DNA of 64,000 bases. It comes from Sequoia sempervirens (taxonomy: Eukaryota; Streptophyta; Pinopsida; Cupressales; Cupressaceae). Shown here piece by piece: positions 25,036-36,065 of this stretch. Numbering within the stretch: position 1 is the first letter of the stretch; each line of letters opens with the position of its first letter. The notes beneath the pieces are model-generated. The model was given only the letters and a program-made list of their open reading frames with translations. It was not told the DNA's origin and ran no database searches. The translations under genes were made by a program, and so were the position numbers. Location of the stretch: the NCBI GenBank assembly GCA_007258455.2, contig VDFB02193867.1:525884189-525948188 (forward strand), written 5' to 3'.

Positions 25036-25541
25036 GGCAAGCTCCAATCCATTCAAAGATTCATAGCACAGTTGGCAGACAAACATAACCCATATTCCCA
25101 CCTACTTCACAAGGGATTAGCATACAAATGGGATACCAAGTGTGAAGAGGCATTCAATAAAATCAAATAATATCTATTGACACCACCGGTCTTAATGCCA
25201 CCAATCCCAAGACAACCATTAATTCTCTACGTATCAGCAATAGTAACAGCCCTTGGAGCTATCCTAGCTTAGCATGACAAAAATGGAATAGAAAGGGATA
25301 TCTATTACATCAATAAAGCAATGGTTGGGCATGAGATAAACTACTCGTTCATAGAGAAAGCATTCCTAGCAGTAGTGTTTGCACCACAAAAATTTAGACA
25401 TTACATGTTGGCACACAAAATAAAACTCATCGCCAAAATTAACCCTCTCAAGTACTTATTGTCAAAGGAAATGCTCACAGGAAGAATGGCCAAATGGGTG
25501 ATGATACTATCAGAATACAACATTAAATATGTGGAGTAGAA
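25036..25541 (+). pseudogene. RNase H (first) and connection domain
   Basis: It continues in the reverse transcriptase frame: thumb/connection residues GKLQSIQRFIAQLADK, then the RNase H-like PLILYVSAIVTALGAILA and YSFIEKAFLAVVFAPQKFRHYML, ending at KYVE before a TAG at 25537-25539. Stops at about 25168 and 25270 are CAA/CAG-to-TAA/TAG type. As in other elements with two RNase H domains, this first one keeps only part of the acidic active site (Ser-Ala in place of the usual first Asp), consistent with a structural role. Confidence 0.8.
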
Positions 25542-26223
25542 AGCAGTCAAAGGCCAAGTCATCACAAATCAACTTGTAGAAGCACCAATCTATTCAGAGA
25601 ACCCTCTCATTTTAGAGTTTCTAGATGAATCTATTTTCAATCTCAACGTAGCTGACCACTAGAAACTATACTTTGATGGCTCATACACACAACATGGATC
25701 AAGAGCTGGCATCTTCTTTATCACCCCACAAGCAGATTGCATACCAAGATCCTACAAACTGACATTTCCCTACACCAATAACATTGCAGAATATGAGGAT
25801 TTAACCATAGCTCTTAGAATAGCAGTGCAGTGGAACATTATAGCTCTCAAAGTATACAAAGACTCTCAATTGATAATAAATCAAGTGAATGATGAATACC
25901 AAACCAAGGACGATCAACTCACTCCATACAAGAAATTGGTGGAGACTCTCAAAGAATCCTTCATTGAAATCACATTTGAGTAGATTTCTAGAGCCAACAA
26001 TAGAGCAACAAATGCCATGGCAACAATTAGATCCCTATTGAATGTCCCCAACAATGTTCCAAAATATGAATTCCTGATAGAGCAGCTTCTCGTTCCTACA
26101 TTCGAGGTACCAGAATTAGAATTTGTGTGCAAAATCATTGGTCCCGGTGATCCTTGGTACCATGACATTTATACATACCTTCGAATAGGAGTCATACCTG
26201 CCAACCTACCTTCAACCCTAAAA
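25542..26223 (+). pseudogene. Second, archaeal-type RNase H (aRNH)
   Basis: An additional RNase H lies between the first RNase H and integrase, a hallmark of the Tat lineage. The start LYFDGSYTQHGSRAGIFF holds the first catalytic Asp; NNIAEYEDLTIALRIA holds the Glu; VYKDSQLIINQVN holds the next Asp; RANNRATNAMATI near 25990 is the C-terminal helix (the usual Asp before Ala-Leu is Asn-Ala here). A TAG at 25660 (TGG origin) and TAG at 25981 interrupt the frame. The tail at 26030-26223 links to integrase. Confidence 0.85.
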
Positions 26224-27408
26224 TGAACCTTTATAAAAAAAGCATCCTGATTCATCATCCTAGGAGATACCCTATATTGTAGAAGCATAGAAGGAACCCT
26301 ACTACACTGCTTAAATGGTGAGGAGGCATTGACCGCTCTAACTGAAGTACATAATGGTATCTATGGTTCACACTCGAGTGGAATGACTATAGCCAAGAAA
26401 TTGCTGAGGATGGGGTATTATTGACCCACAATGGAAAGAGAGGCACATAACTATGCCAGAAGGTGTCTACAATGTCAGCAACATGGGGACCGCATCCATG
26501 CTCTAGCTCAAGAGCTTCATCCCATCATCACATCATGGCCCTTTTCGTAGTGGGGACTCAATCTCATTGGAAAAATCACTCCCACTTCATCTAACAGCCA
26601 CAAATTCATCATAACCGCCACGAAGTACTTTACTAAGTGGGTGGAAGCCATACCCATTATGTATATAACTGGGAAGTAGATATCAAAGTTCATCTTGAAC
26701 TATCTCATTTGTAGCTATGGTGTCCCACAAGCCATTATCTTAGATAATGGGACACCATTCAAGAATCAGCATGTCTGCGACTTATGCAAAAAATTAAAAA
26801 TACATCGCTTCTCCACCCCATACTATCCCCAAGGAAATGGCCAAGCAAAAGCTACTAATAAAACCATTTTGAAAATCCTCAAGAAAATAGTCAATGACGC
26901 AGGTTGTGACTAGCATCTGCAGCTTAATCCCACCCTCTGGGCCTACTGAACCAACATCCGCACACCCACCGGTGCCACCCCTTTCTCCTTAGTCTATGGA
27001 TCAGAAGCAATACTCCCCATTGAGATCAAGCTCCCATCACTAAGGATATCACTGCAAAACCTCATCACGGAAGAAGAGTACCGAGTATCGAGATTGAATG
27101 AGTTGGAGCTACTGGATGAGCGACGTACAGATGCTTTGAATCATTTGCAAGTCTATCAAAATAGACTCAAAAGGAGCTATAATAAGAAAATCAGAAGTAG
27201 AACTTTGCAAGTCCGAGAACTAGTATTAAAGGAGAATAAGAAGAATGTCTCAAACCCAAGTAGCAAAGGAAAATTTGAACTTAATTGGTTGGGACCATTC
27301 ATTATCATAGCAAGTTATAAGTCAAGAGCCTATTAGTTATCAACACCCAAAGGGGAACCTCTGCAAGAGCCCATGAATAGATTTCATCTCAAAAAGTTTT
27401 ATGCCTAA
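26224..27408 (+). pseudogene. Integrase, catalytic triad mutated
   Basis: It inserts element DNA. The zinc-binding HHCC region is at about 26340-26480 (VHNGIYGSHSSG, then CLQCQQHG). The core has WGLNLIGKI at 26551: the first catalytic Asp is Asn (AAT, 26560-26562). The second Asp is kept in ILDNGTPFKNQ (26743-26745). The Glu is Lys (AAA, 26848-26850) in NGQAKATNKTI. The C-terminal part reads LNWLGPFIIIASYKSRAY and ends NRFHLKKFYA with a natural TAA at 27406-27408. Stops at about 26224, 26248, 26422, 26548, 26677, 26911, 26947 and 27334 are all C-to-T or G-to-A types. Confidence 0.92.
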
Positions 27409-28720
27409 ATTTTCAAGGTATAGAACCAAAAAATCCAAACAAAATCAGAAAATGTCCCGAAAAAGTGGTTACTTCAGCAAAAACCTAGCAAACAAGCCTC
27501 TTGGTGATAGCGAAAAAATAAAAAAGCATAAAAAATAGTAAAGAGAAAAATCATCCTCTAGTGAAAACCACTTTGGTGGCACTTTGGGCAAGTACCTTGG
27601 TGAAAACCTAGCAAACAGATGCCTTGTGTAAATAAGCACTTTCCATCCACCAGGATCTTTATGGCTTGTTCTACATCATCCATCCATTATGTTTCCATCA
27701 TCCATCACTCATCCACCTGCATCTGCATCATAGCTTGGTCCTGTGTTTATATCATGATCCCTCCTAGTACTACTCGGCCCATCCTCGAGGTTAGTTTTTC
27801 CTTCCTTTATCGGAGTAGTCTATTGCATCACTTTGGGGGCATGTTCTCATTGGATCAGATTCATGTATATTCTTAAAGTCCTAAAATCAAAAAATGAAAA
27901 AACATTAAAAAATCAAAAAATCCAAAAACATCGAAAAATCAAAAAATCCAAAAACATAAAAAATCAGAAAATCCAAAAACATGAAAACATCAAAATCCAA
28001 AAACATTCAAAACATATCAAAATCCCAAAATAGGTCAAAAAGTTAGTCAAAAAGTAAAAACTGAAGTCGTCTTATCGAACTATGGGTCTCTAAGCCTTGA
28101 ACGTAGGCAAGATTGATCTTTGATCATCCCCCAAGACACTTAGGTCACTCCTTTAGGAGTCTATCATAATAAACTACCATCTCACCATGTATATTGTCAC
28201 CTATAAATCGGTCAACTCGTCAGTCGAACTACGTGGTCTTTGTTTATATAACGTAGGCAAGGCTAATCTATTGATTAGCCCCTGAGGCCCCTACGATAAG
28301 CCTTAGGTAAGTCTCTTGGTCAAAATCTCAGAAAACCCCAAAACATTGGAAAATCAAAAAATCAAAACATTTGAAAATCTCAAAAAATACCAAAAACAGC
28401 CTCAAAACATTGCAAAATGTCAAAAAATCCAAATATTTCAAAAAATCCATCTGTCTCATCTCACTTTCACTCACAATAAAATCACTCATAATAAACAATC
28501 ATCATCCTCAACCTTTGGTGAAACAATTGGAAACAAATCTAGTAGGTTAAAAGTGAAAACTCAAAATGTCAAGTCTTAGGTCTAAGTCAATACGTAAACA
28601 AGTTGGTCAACTCTTTGTGCCGATAACCCATCATCCAATTGGTCCCATATCAATCATTTGAAAGAACACTTTGGATTAAAAAAATGATGTTCTTCCATCG
28701 ACTAACATGTCCTAGGATGT
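27409..28720 (+). other. Untranslated region after pol: A-rich repeats and two stem-loops
   Basis: 27540-27620 carries GTGAAAACCACTTTGGTGGC and a related second copy. 27880-28030 and 28316-28460 are A-rich arrays built on AAAATCAAAAAATCC-like units. Between them two related ~80-bp blocks (28068-28147 and 28214-28295) share TCGAACTA, ACGTAGGCAAG and a following hairpin: 28261-28280 is an 8-bp-stem palindrome GGCTAATC/GATTAGCC, and 28113-28125 a shorter one. No coding function is supported. Confidence 0.65.
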
Positions 28721-29515
28721 GGGTATGTGCAGGATCATCATGGAAAAAATAGGCCCTTAAGTGGCCAAAAATTCAAAAAAAAAAGAGTTAGACAACTTGA
28801 CATAAAAAAAAAGAATAAGTTATCTAGATTATTTCAAAAATATTTAAGAATAGAATATGTAGCAAATTGAATGTAGTTTCTAAACTACTAGGTTTTTTTA
28901 AAAAAGCTATTTGGTGAAAAATTGAAATTTCAATGCAGTGGTACTTAAATTTCAAGGAAAAAATAAGAAATAGGTGTCTGTCTGACCACCCTAACCACAA
29001 TAAAATGATGATATTTTTTTATAATATTTTAGAAATAAGTAGATGACTCATGTCTAGATGTGATGCATATTTTTTTATAATTTTTTTCCTAGTAAATAAT
29101 TAATTATGATTTTTTTATTACAACTTTTAAAAAATATAAAACTCATCTATCTAACCACCTTAACTTGGTCAAAACTTCATGAAATTAAATTTTTCTTTTT
29201 TAATCCTATAGTATGTGAAGCATAGAATGTGATGCATGTTTTGGATTCCAAAATGTGATACTATTTGAAAGTTATAGATGTTTTTGAATCAACCTATCAA
29301 TCAGGACTTTAGTCATAATTTGAATAGAAAATGGATAATAATTATTTATTAAATTCAAAGTAAAGCATAATTTATATCGGTGGATAGCTAAGAATATCTT
29401 TTAAAAACCCTTTTCATTTCATCAATTTTGGGTAACAACAAAGTCATCAGCCACATACCCTACAAATACCCATCATATTGCCACTTTTTGGCCCATCATG
29501 ATCCTGCACATACCC
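28721..29515 (+). mobile_element. MITE-like element, copy 1, nested in the Tat element
   Basis: 795 bp with terminal inverted repeats starting GGGTATGTGCAGGATCAT; the right end is ATGATCCTGCACATACCC. Direct ATGT flanks it at 28717-28720 and 29516-29519. It is the reverse-orientation homologue of 44035-44799 over its length. It is AT-rich, non-coding, and contains a sub-terminal GGCCCTTAAGTGGC. The DNA transposon superfamily is undetermined. Confidence 0.8.
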
Positions 29516-29519
29516 ATGT

Positions 29520-30169
29520 ATCCTTCCTACAATGGGCATTATCTTTTGGCAATAGTTTTGATTCTTATCCTTAAAAACACATCCCCTTTTGGTTAGCAGT
29601 ATTGGAGAACATCAACTTGTTTGTTTACTTTATCTTTATTTTTGACTTATCTTATTATGCTCATTCCAAGGACTTCTCGATGATATCTAAATAGACGATT
29701 TAGAGAAATAGGAATGGGGAAACAATCATTATCTTTTGTCTTTTGTGCTTATGGGACGTTCTTGTAATATAACCTTGGCAAATACTTTCTTTGTTAAGTA
29801 TGTATGGAGGAAGTTTTGGGCAACTTGTTGACTATTGCATTGATTGGTTAAACCTTTCCGTGTTTTGGTCTGAGGTGTTTGAAACTTCTAAAGTGCATCC
29901 TAGCAAGGTTTTTGTATGTCAAGTGTGAACAAGGATACTCCTATCTATTTTTCAAGTCAAAGTCCATCACACTAGGTACAACGCTATCCTGGTTCTCTAT
30001 ACCTTGATGCATCGTACCATGTGTGTCATCAAACATAAGGACATTGGCCCTTTGAAAATCCCAACTCCTCGGCAAGTAATCATCATCATTTCCATATTCA
30101 TCATCTTATGTCTTGTTGAAATGTCTTTCTTTTTCATTCCTTCTTGCTCATCGCACTAACAAGGTAATA
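29520..30169. other. No gene seen (3' region of the Tat element)
   Basis: Plain AT-rich sequence after the MITE. No conserved domain, tandem repeat or palindrome stands out. Confidence 0.5.
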
Positions 30170-31260
30170 TGACAGTTTATCATTATCATCATCATCTTCA
30201 TCAATCCTACATCCACAAATCACTAGCATATTGCATAAACATATCATATAGGAAACACATGCATTACATTTTCATCATAATATAAACATGTTATTACAAG
30301 CATTCTTCATAGATAACCACATCCATTTTTATGACATTGCATCCACTTTTTTCCATCACATTGCATTCATCACATAAATCATCTCATAACATTCATGTGC
30401 ATAGACATTTCATAGTCACTTCATATTTTAATTTACTACATAATCATATATAATAGGTACATAAGCATTATAGATAATCCATTGGATACATACTCACATA
30501 GCATCATAAAGTCATCTCACACATTACGTTCATTTTGCATAAAACATCATCATATCATTGCATATATTACATCACCGTAAATACATCACATACATTACAT
30601 TATCATTTAACATGTTTAGGATAATATTTGTTATTCTAAGCATCTTAGAAAACCATTTCATTTTGCATCATCAATACACATCATATAAAACATGAACATT
30701 ACATTTGCACCACATTATATCATTCACTAATCATCCATATCATCTTATAAATAGCATCACAATATTTTTTTTTTCATTCCATTGCATAAATCATTCTACA
30801 TTTTTATAAACATAAATAGGAACCAAAAAATACATTACATGCAAAGCGTACATCCATTCATAATCATTTCATATATAAGCATGATTCACATCATTTTGCG
30901 TATACACCATAGATCATTTCCATATCATTTTGCATATTTCATATTACATATAATATCATTTCAAAACATCATATAGACTGCAGCATCATCACATATCACA
31001 TAAATACATCGGCATATCATAAGTCAATAACATAATATAGATCTATAGTCATAATCATTACATAATGCATATATCATTGGAAATAAATGCATCCATAAAG
31101 ACATCATATAACACCATAACATCATTGCATGACATATATAAATAGAATCATCCATCCATGCATAAACAAATGATACACATCACATCACATCAAAATCATC
31201 ATCTCATATATATGTCATCATCGAATAACTATCATAGTACAAAATAATTGGATCACTGTA
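30170..31260 (+). repeat. G-depleted, CAT/ACA-rich low-complexity block
   Basis: For about 1.1 kb the plus strand is almost free of G and built from irregular CATCAT, ACATCA and CATAT words. Composition is sharply different from both neighbours. It has no coding potential. It lies between pol and the antisense gene. Confidence 0.75.
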
Positions 31261-31899
31261 CATATCTGTCAATCAATACAAAAAGGCCCATCAGGCTATC
31301 AAAAAGGAGCCCATAAGGCACAAAAAGTATCATCTTGATCAAGGTCTACCCATCATGTCTACTTCCCTTGCCCCTATCACCATGACCCTCTGCTGGTCTG
31401 TGGCTGGTCCACTACGAGTAGTCTGGGGCCCACTTTGCTCTAGGCATGGTCTGGTGATAGTGCATGTGGTAATAATGTGCCTCCCGAATGGCCTCCCTGT
31501 AGTACCTAATGGACACTATGCTCTGAGAGGAGGAGGCTGCCATGCTCTCCAACTATTGTCTTCAACCCATCTCTATAGCTGCCTATAGCTCTACGGCCTG
31601 TCTCTGCAGTATAACCTGGTCCCTCTCAACCCTAATCTAGTCCCTCTCAGTTCGCACTTGATCTCTCTCCCCTATCAAAGTCTGCACCTAGGCTTGTAGC
31701 TGTGCAATCAATGTATCTCAGAGATCCACCTACCCTACTGGATATGCTCGTGGAGGTTGTACCTAAGGCTGATCCTCGCCCCCAGCCTATGGTGGTGCAC
31801 CTGCCAACACCTGTTGTTGATCCTACATCTACACATCAGCCTAACCTGGCTGAACTAGCTGAGCTAGCTGAACTGGAGGCCCGACCGACTGGTCCTATT

Positions 31900-33133
31900 G
31901 TACACCATCCCTCCATCCTCATCCTCCCCCTCTACCTCTCACCCTCCATCAATCAGGGACTACTCCTCAAACTATCAAATGTAGGGGAGGCCAGAGCCAG
32001 TCTCTGTATGCCTAGGTGACACCTAGATCCATAGGACACTGATCATAAGCCCACGGCCAAGGTAACAAATGCCTAAAGTTGTCCACGGCCTCAAAAGAAA
32101 GAATGTATTGTCCCCAAGAAACTTGTGACATGGTGTGCGAAAATACAACCACATAATCATCATTTGGCCGATCCTAAGGCTCACCAAACTGGCGCTGAAT
32201 GTGCCTAGGTAGATATCTCTCTATCATCGTGTGCTCTCTCCCCTACATGAAGTGATCTTGGTAGGCATATAAAATCTGATGTGCATCATCGGCCCATCCG
32301 GGCTTACCAAGGTATGGATGCTATATAAACACTTGCATCTCATCTAGGACCCTCCTCTAATAGGGAATCTCGTGCTTTCCTATGTGTGTGAAGGACACAC
32401 CACCTCTGTGGTGCCATACAAGGGGATCATCAAGCTCCATCAGAACTGCAACAAGCCATGGCTGAAGGATAGCAATGTGCTCCCACGCCCATACGTGGAG
32501 GAGTGTGACACCTGCTTCGAGTGCTCTGCCATCCAGGTAGACATACACGTGAAGATCTCTATACAGTGACACAAGAAGAACTGGCCCCCAAGAAAAATGA
32601 GTAGGCTTGTCACGCATCACCATGTGCTCCCAGTAGAGTCCCCAACCAGGACTGAAGTATCGGCCTCATCGATCTAGGTAAATGAGACCCGAGATAATCA
32701 TCACAATAACCAAGTGAAAGGGAGGGGCCAGATCCCTATGACGCTCGAGCTCGATCTTCCCCTTGCAAATGACAATGTCCTCTATGGCAAGGACTATGTG
32801 ACAGGCATTCTGCCCCTCATCTATATCAAAAATGACATGTCGACCATGAATCAGAAATCTCAAGATGCACCAAACATCCTCTAAGGTGACAGTGGCCTCG
32901 CTGATGGGAAGGTGGAAAGAAGACGTCTCTCTGTGCCATCTCTCGGCAAGCACTGACATCATCCCAAGGTGGGTGTGAATGGGCACTGCATAGGCAATGT
33001 ACCACAACCCCACATCTCGTAGTTGATCTTAATCTCTGTCACTCAGGTCCGCAAGTAACCAAAGAGATCCCGCGACCTGTGCTCTTGGGAATAGAGCTCC
33101 CTCGCCGTGTCCTACATCAGGAAGGGTCATCAT
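31900..33133 (-). pseudogene. Plant mobile domain (PMD) protein, antisense in the Tat element
   Basis: The minus-strand ATG at 33133 opens a single frame that can be followed to about 32000, roughly 370 codons, near a usual PMD length. Landmarks: LRDVGLWYIAYAVP, LAERWHRETSSFHLPISEAT, VTLEDVWCILRFLIHGRHV, GVTLLHVWAWEHIAI, and the C-terminal RYLPRHIQRQFGEP. These match the PMD (aminotransferase-like) family found in host proteins of the MAIN/MAIL1 type and carried by several plant transposons. In-frame stops at 33029 (TAA), 32666 (TGA), 32357 (TAG) and several more TAGs are all C-to-T changes from Gln or Arg codons. GC content is higher than its surroundings. The tail below 32000 is low-complexity and uncertain. 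Confidence 0.85.
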
Positions 33134-33192
33134 GTTAAAAATTTTGAATTTTTTTTAGTCGGGCATCCAAGAAACCACTCTAGCGTTGCTAT

Positions 33193-33543
33193 CTGTGAAG
33201 GCATCATAGTTTGATTTTTTATCAAACTATGACATTGGGGCACAAAATGCCAAAAGCACACCACCACGGTGCACTTTGCTTCCAAGCTGCGTAGTTTGAA
33301 AAGATTCCTATCACTAGAGCACCGCCGCGTTGCTCTTTGGAAATGACCCCGCCAACCATAATCTCAACGTCGGAGTTTGGAATTTATTTTCAAACTCCAA
33401 ACTCCACTGGCGTAGCGCAATTTGACACCGAATGAAACAGTTTGATTTTTGAGCAGTGCTATATAGCACCGCTATAGAATGACTAACTTTGAAAGCATTA
33501 AATGAACACTAAAACCAAAAAATAAAGCTCAAGGATCACTTAC
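33193..33543 (-). other. Probable 5' intron of the antisense PMD gene
   Basis: On minus, CACCG/GTAAGTGATC at 33543 is a strong donor and CTTCACAG ending at 33193 a plausible acceptor, 60 bases ahead of the ATG. The 351-bp interval is richer in the GTGCTATATAGCAC palindrome and has no open frame. Splicing is inferred from consensus only. Confidence 0.45.
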
Positions 33544-34053
33544 CGGTGCCCCAATGCTAGGTGGTCGCTAGTATGTCCGGGCTCAGTCAGAAATGTGCAT
33601 CGAGAGCTGTCATTGTGCCATATCATCAGGAGGTTGGAGCTCAAATCTCAAGGTTGCTAGATGGATGTGTGTGAAAATGAATTGAAAGTGACCCCTCAGA
33701 GCCTTTTTAAGCTTAAAAATTATGGTTTTTTCATCCTAATTGGCTATCTTGCTAGGGTTTTGGACCCTTGAAGTTGTTTTTGTCCAGTTGAGGCCTATTT
33801 TACATTGTTTTATGGCGTTTAGACACATTTTTGGCCTCCTGGAGCCTTTTTTGACCTGTCGGACACATTGTCCTCTTTTTTCGCGATACCACCCAAAAAT
33901 TGAAATTTTTGTCCAATCTCTCAAGGGGGCAATATATTGGCATGTTTTCTCTCGTCAGGCAATAGTGGGGCAACTTTCTTTTTTAAAACAATTTTTTTTG
34001 GCTTTGATCGAGATTGTTTATTCTTTGAACCAATGCAACAACTACATTGCTTC
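33544..34053. other. Region between antisense gene and polypurine tract
   Basis: 33544-33700 would be the first exon and upstream region of the antisense transcript. 33700-34050 is plain sequence before the 3' LTR; short overlapping ORFs on both strands here show no family signature. An antisense promoter is not evident. Confidence 0.4.
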
Positions 34054-34067
34054 AAAGAGGGGGGAAA
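34054..34067 (+). other. Polypurine tract
   Basis: AAAGAGGGGGGAAA directly abuts the TGTAGA start of the 3' LTR. It is the expected plus-strand primer, and its exact position confirms the LTR boundary. Confidence 0.9.
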
Positions 34068-35348
34068 TGTAGAAACGTAAAATGTACCTATTGACATTGT
34101 GCATCTGATATCGACCACTAACATCATTTCATCTTGAATCATCCTTCGATCTAACTATTTAATCAAATACCCTATCTGATTAAATTCATCAATATTCCTC
34201 TCTTAATTAAAAACCAGTTATCTAATTAAGTCACCTCTTCTCGATAATTAAATTAATCATCTTGATCTAATTATCCTATTTAATTAAATAATTTATTTTA
34301 TTTGATTAAATATCTAAAGTCTATCTATTAAATTAAATAAATTAAAACCTTATTTAGTTTAATCTAAGAATCATCTCTTTTAATTAAATAAATCAAAATC
34401 TTTATTTAATTAATCCCTTATCACATTCTTCTCATATTTGATTTAAGTAAATCCACAAATTTAAGTCAAATAGGTCACATTATTTAACCCCCTTCATTAA
34501 ATTAATTAACTTTGATTAATTTAATCTCCTCTCATGTCCCATCCTCTAGCTTTTACCACTTTCACATGAAAATAGATTTAATTGATTTATTAAATCTCTA
34601 TTTTCCTCAACAAGGAATCTTTTGGGAATATTCTCCAAGTTTGAATTCAAAATCAAAGTTGACATGTACATCCAACAAGTAATTTACTCTCTCTTACATG
34701 TCCTTTTCCTTGAGCCAAGTGGCATTTAATGCATTCTTTCTTCCCTCTTGCATGTCATTTCAACAAATTCAAAATTCAAAAATAGGCATTTATTGGCACA
34801 ATCCTCAAAACTTGCACATCCTCCATCCACTCATAGGTTGACAAGTGGCATCTTTCCATTTGATGAATGTTAGTCCCACATTTCTCTATTTTGGACATTC
34901 ATCCATCTTGGCATTCTATAAATAAGAGGCTTCATTCCTCATTTCATCATCCACAATTTGAGTAAACTTACTATGCTGAAATATTTAGCAAATTCCATCC
35001 ATTATCATTGAATCTTAGCTAGGTTATGCAATTTTTTCCATTGGAGCACTCACCATCCTTCATCAAAGTGGATCATTCATCAAAATTCATCAAGCTTGCA
35101 TCATAGGAATTGGGAAAGGGCCAATTTTCACATCAAATTGGCACCAATTCCCCCATGGGATCATGAGTTTGCTAGTTTAATTAGGATTCAATCTCTAATT
35201 CATTGTTTTCTTATTGTGTTCTCCATCTCTTTTCCTAATTTAAGCTTTTTGAATGGATTTCATGGGGAATCGTTGTTCTTTCTTGCATTTTATCATCTAA
35301 TGTGTTTCTTCTCATTGTTTTGCAGGTATTAGGATTGGGGTTCACACA
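34068..35348 (+). repeat. 3' LTR
   Basis: TGTAGAAACG to GGTTCACACA. It is homologous to 13290-14572 throughout; the TATA box is at 34917-34924. Differences are concentrated in the first 200 bp. Confidence 0.92.
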
Positions 35349-35405
35349 TATTGCAACAAAAAATGCTCACATCATTTGTAGTGTTGAAAAACACATTGCC
35401 CTTGG
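35349..35405 (+). repeat. Resumed tandem-repeat monomer after the LTR element
   Basis: TATTGCAACAAAAAATGC continues the ~179-bp monomer interrupted at 13289. It stops matching after ACACATTGCCCTTGG, so the array ends here or was broken by a later event. Confidence 0.8.
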
Positions 35406-35609
35406 ATCCTTCAAAGGAAGAAAGTGGAAGAAAGGGTAATTTTGAAATCTACTTTTGAATGTGTATTGTTGTATTTTGAATGAATTGGTTGCATGTATTT
35501 GAAATTTTATGTGAAATTAACATTCCTACCATTACAGAGAGAGGATGAACAAGCAAGTGGTTGGCGTGAGTAGGCTAGTGTCCATTTGGGACATGAAAAT
35601 GTGCCTCGG

Positions 35610-36065
35610 TTGGTTAGCAAAGATTTAATTCTCTTTTTCTGCACTTAGATGTGATTTTTCCTTTTAGTTATCATCTATTTCCAATACATCAATGTACTAG
35701 GAGGAGGCACATTTTCTAGTCCTAATTGGACACTAACCTATAAATTTATCAATTTCTCAATTTCTGGCAAAGGAGCAAAAAAGTTAGGTCTTGACCTTAT
35801 TGGTGATGTTTCTTGGATAGAGTTTTAAATATATTGAATACTTTTATGTTCCCTTGTAGTCACTTTTTTCTCATATTTTAGAGTGTCTTTCTAATTAGAA
35901 AATGTAGATGTTTCTCTAGAGAAGTTTGTTACAAAAGTTATCTACATTTTTAGATAATAATTTCATCTCTGCACCCAACCGGTTCTCTTTTTCTACACTT
36001 AGATCTATTCTTTTATTTTTCCTTATCATCTATTTCCAATTGTATTTGTCTTCCAAAGGTACATA
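35610..36065 (-). pseudogene. SMC2: SMC2 coiled-coil fragments (two short pieces)
   Basis: 35840-36065 matches 39110-39325 of the larger SMC2 copy (shared TATCTACATTTT, TCTACACTTAG, TTATCATC). 35620-35700 matches the same coil segment again. They encode a stretch of the arm before the hinge, around KIELSVEEDNKLGG in the larger copy, with stops and indels. They may be separate captures or broken duplicates. Confidence 0.6.

Larger units (their letters stand above)
13290..35348 (+). mobile_element. Complete 22-kb Ty3 (Tat/Ogre-type) LTR retrotransposon, defective
   Basis: Two direct repeats of about 1.28 kb (13290-14572, 34068-35348), both TGTAGA...CACA, bound an internal region with PBS at 14574, gag, protease, reverse transcriptase, RNase H, a second RNase H, integrase and a polypurine tract just before the 3' LTR. 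The second RNase H and the long leader and 3' region place it in the Tat lineage, in which Ogre-like elements of this size are known. Flanks GATTG and TATTG are a 4-of-5 match, and joining the flanks rebuilds one tandem-repeat monomer. The LTRs differ by roughly 5% where I compared them (not computed). Nested inserts are a solo LTR in gag and a MITE after pol. Confidence 0.93.

Noticed and set aside
27880..28460. A-rich repeats that could suggest a CRISPR-like array
   Set aside because: Units are variable, without distinct spacers, in a plant retrotransposon untranslated region; no Cas genes.
31355..32019. Plus-strand frames of 77 and 105 codons
   Set aside because: They lie opposite the tail of the antisense PMD gene; the minus strand has the recognisable protein.
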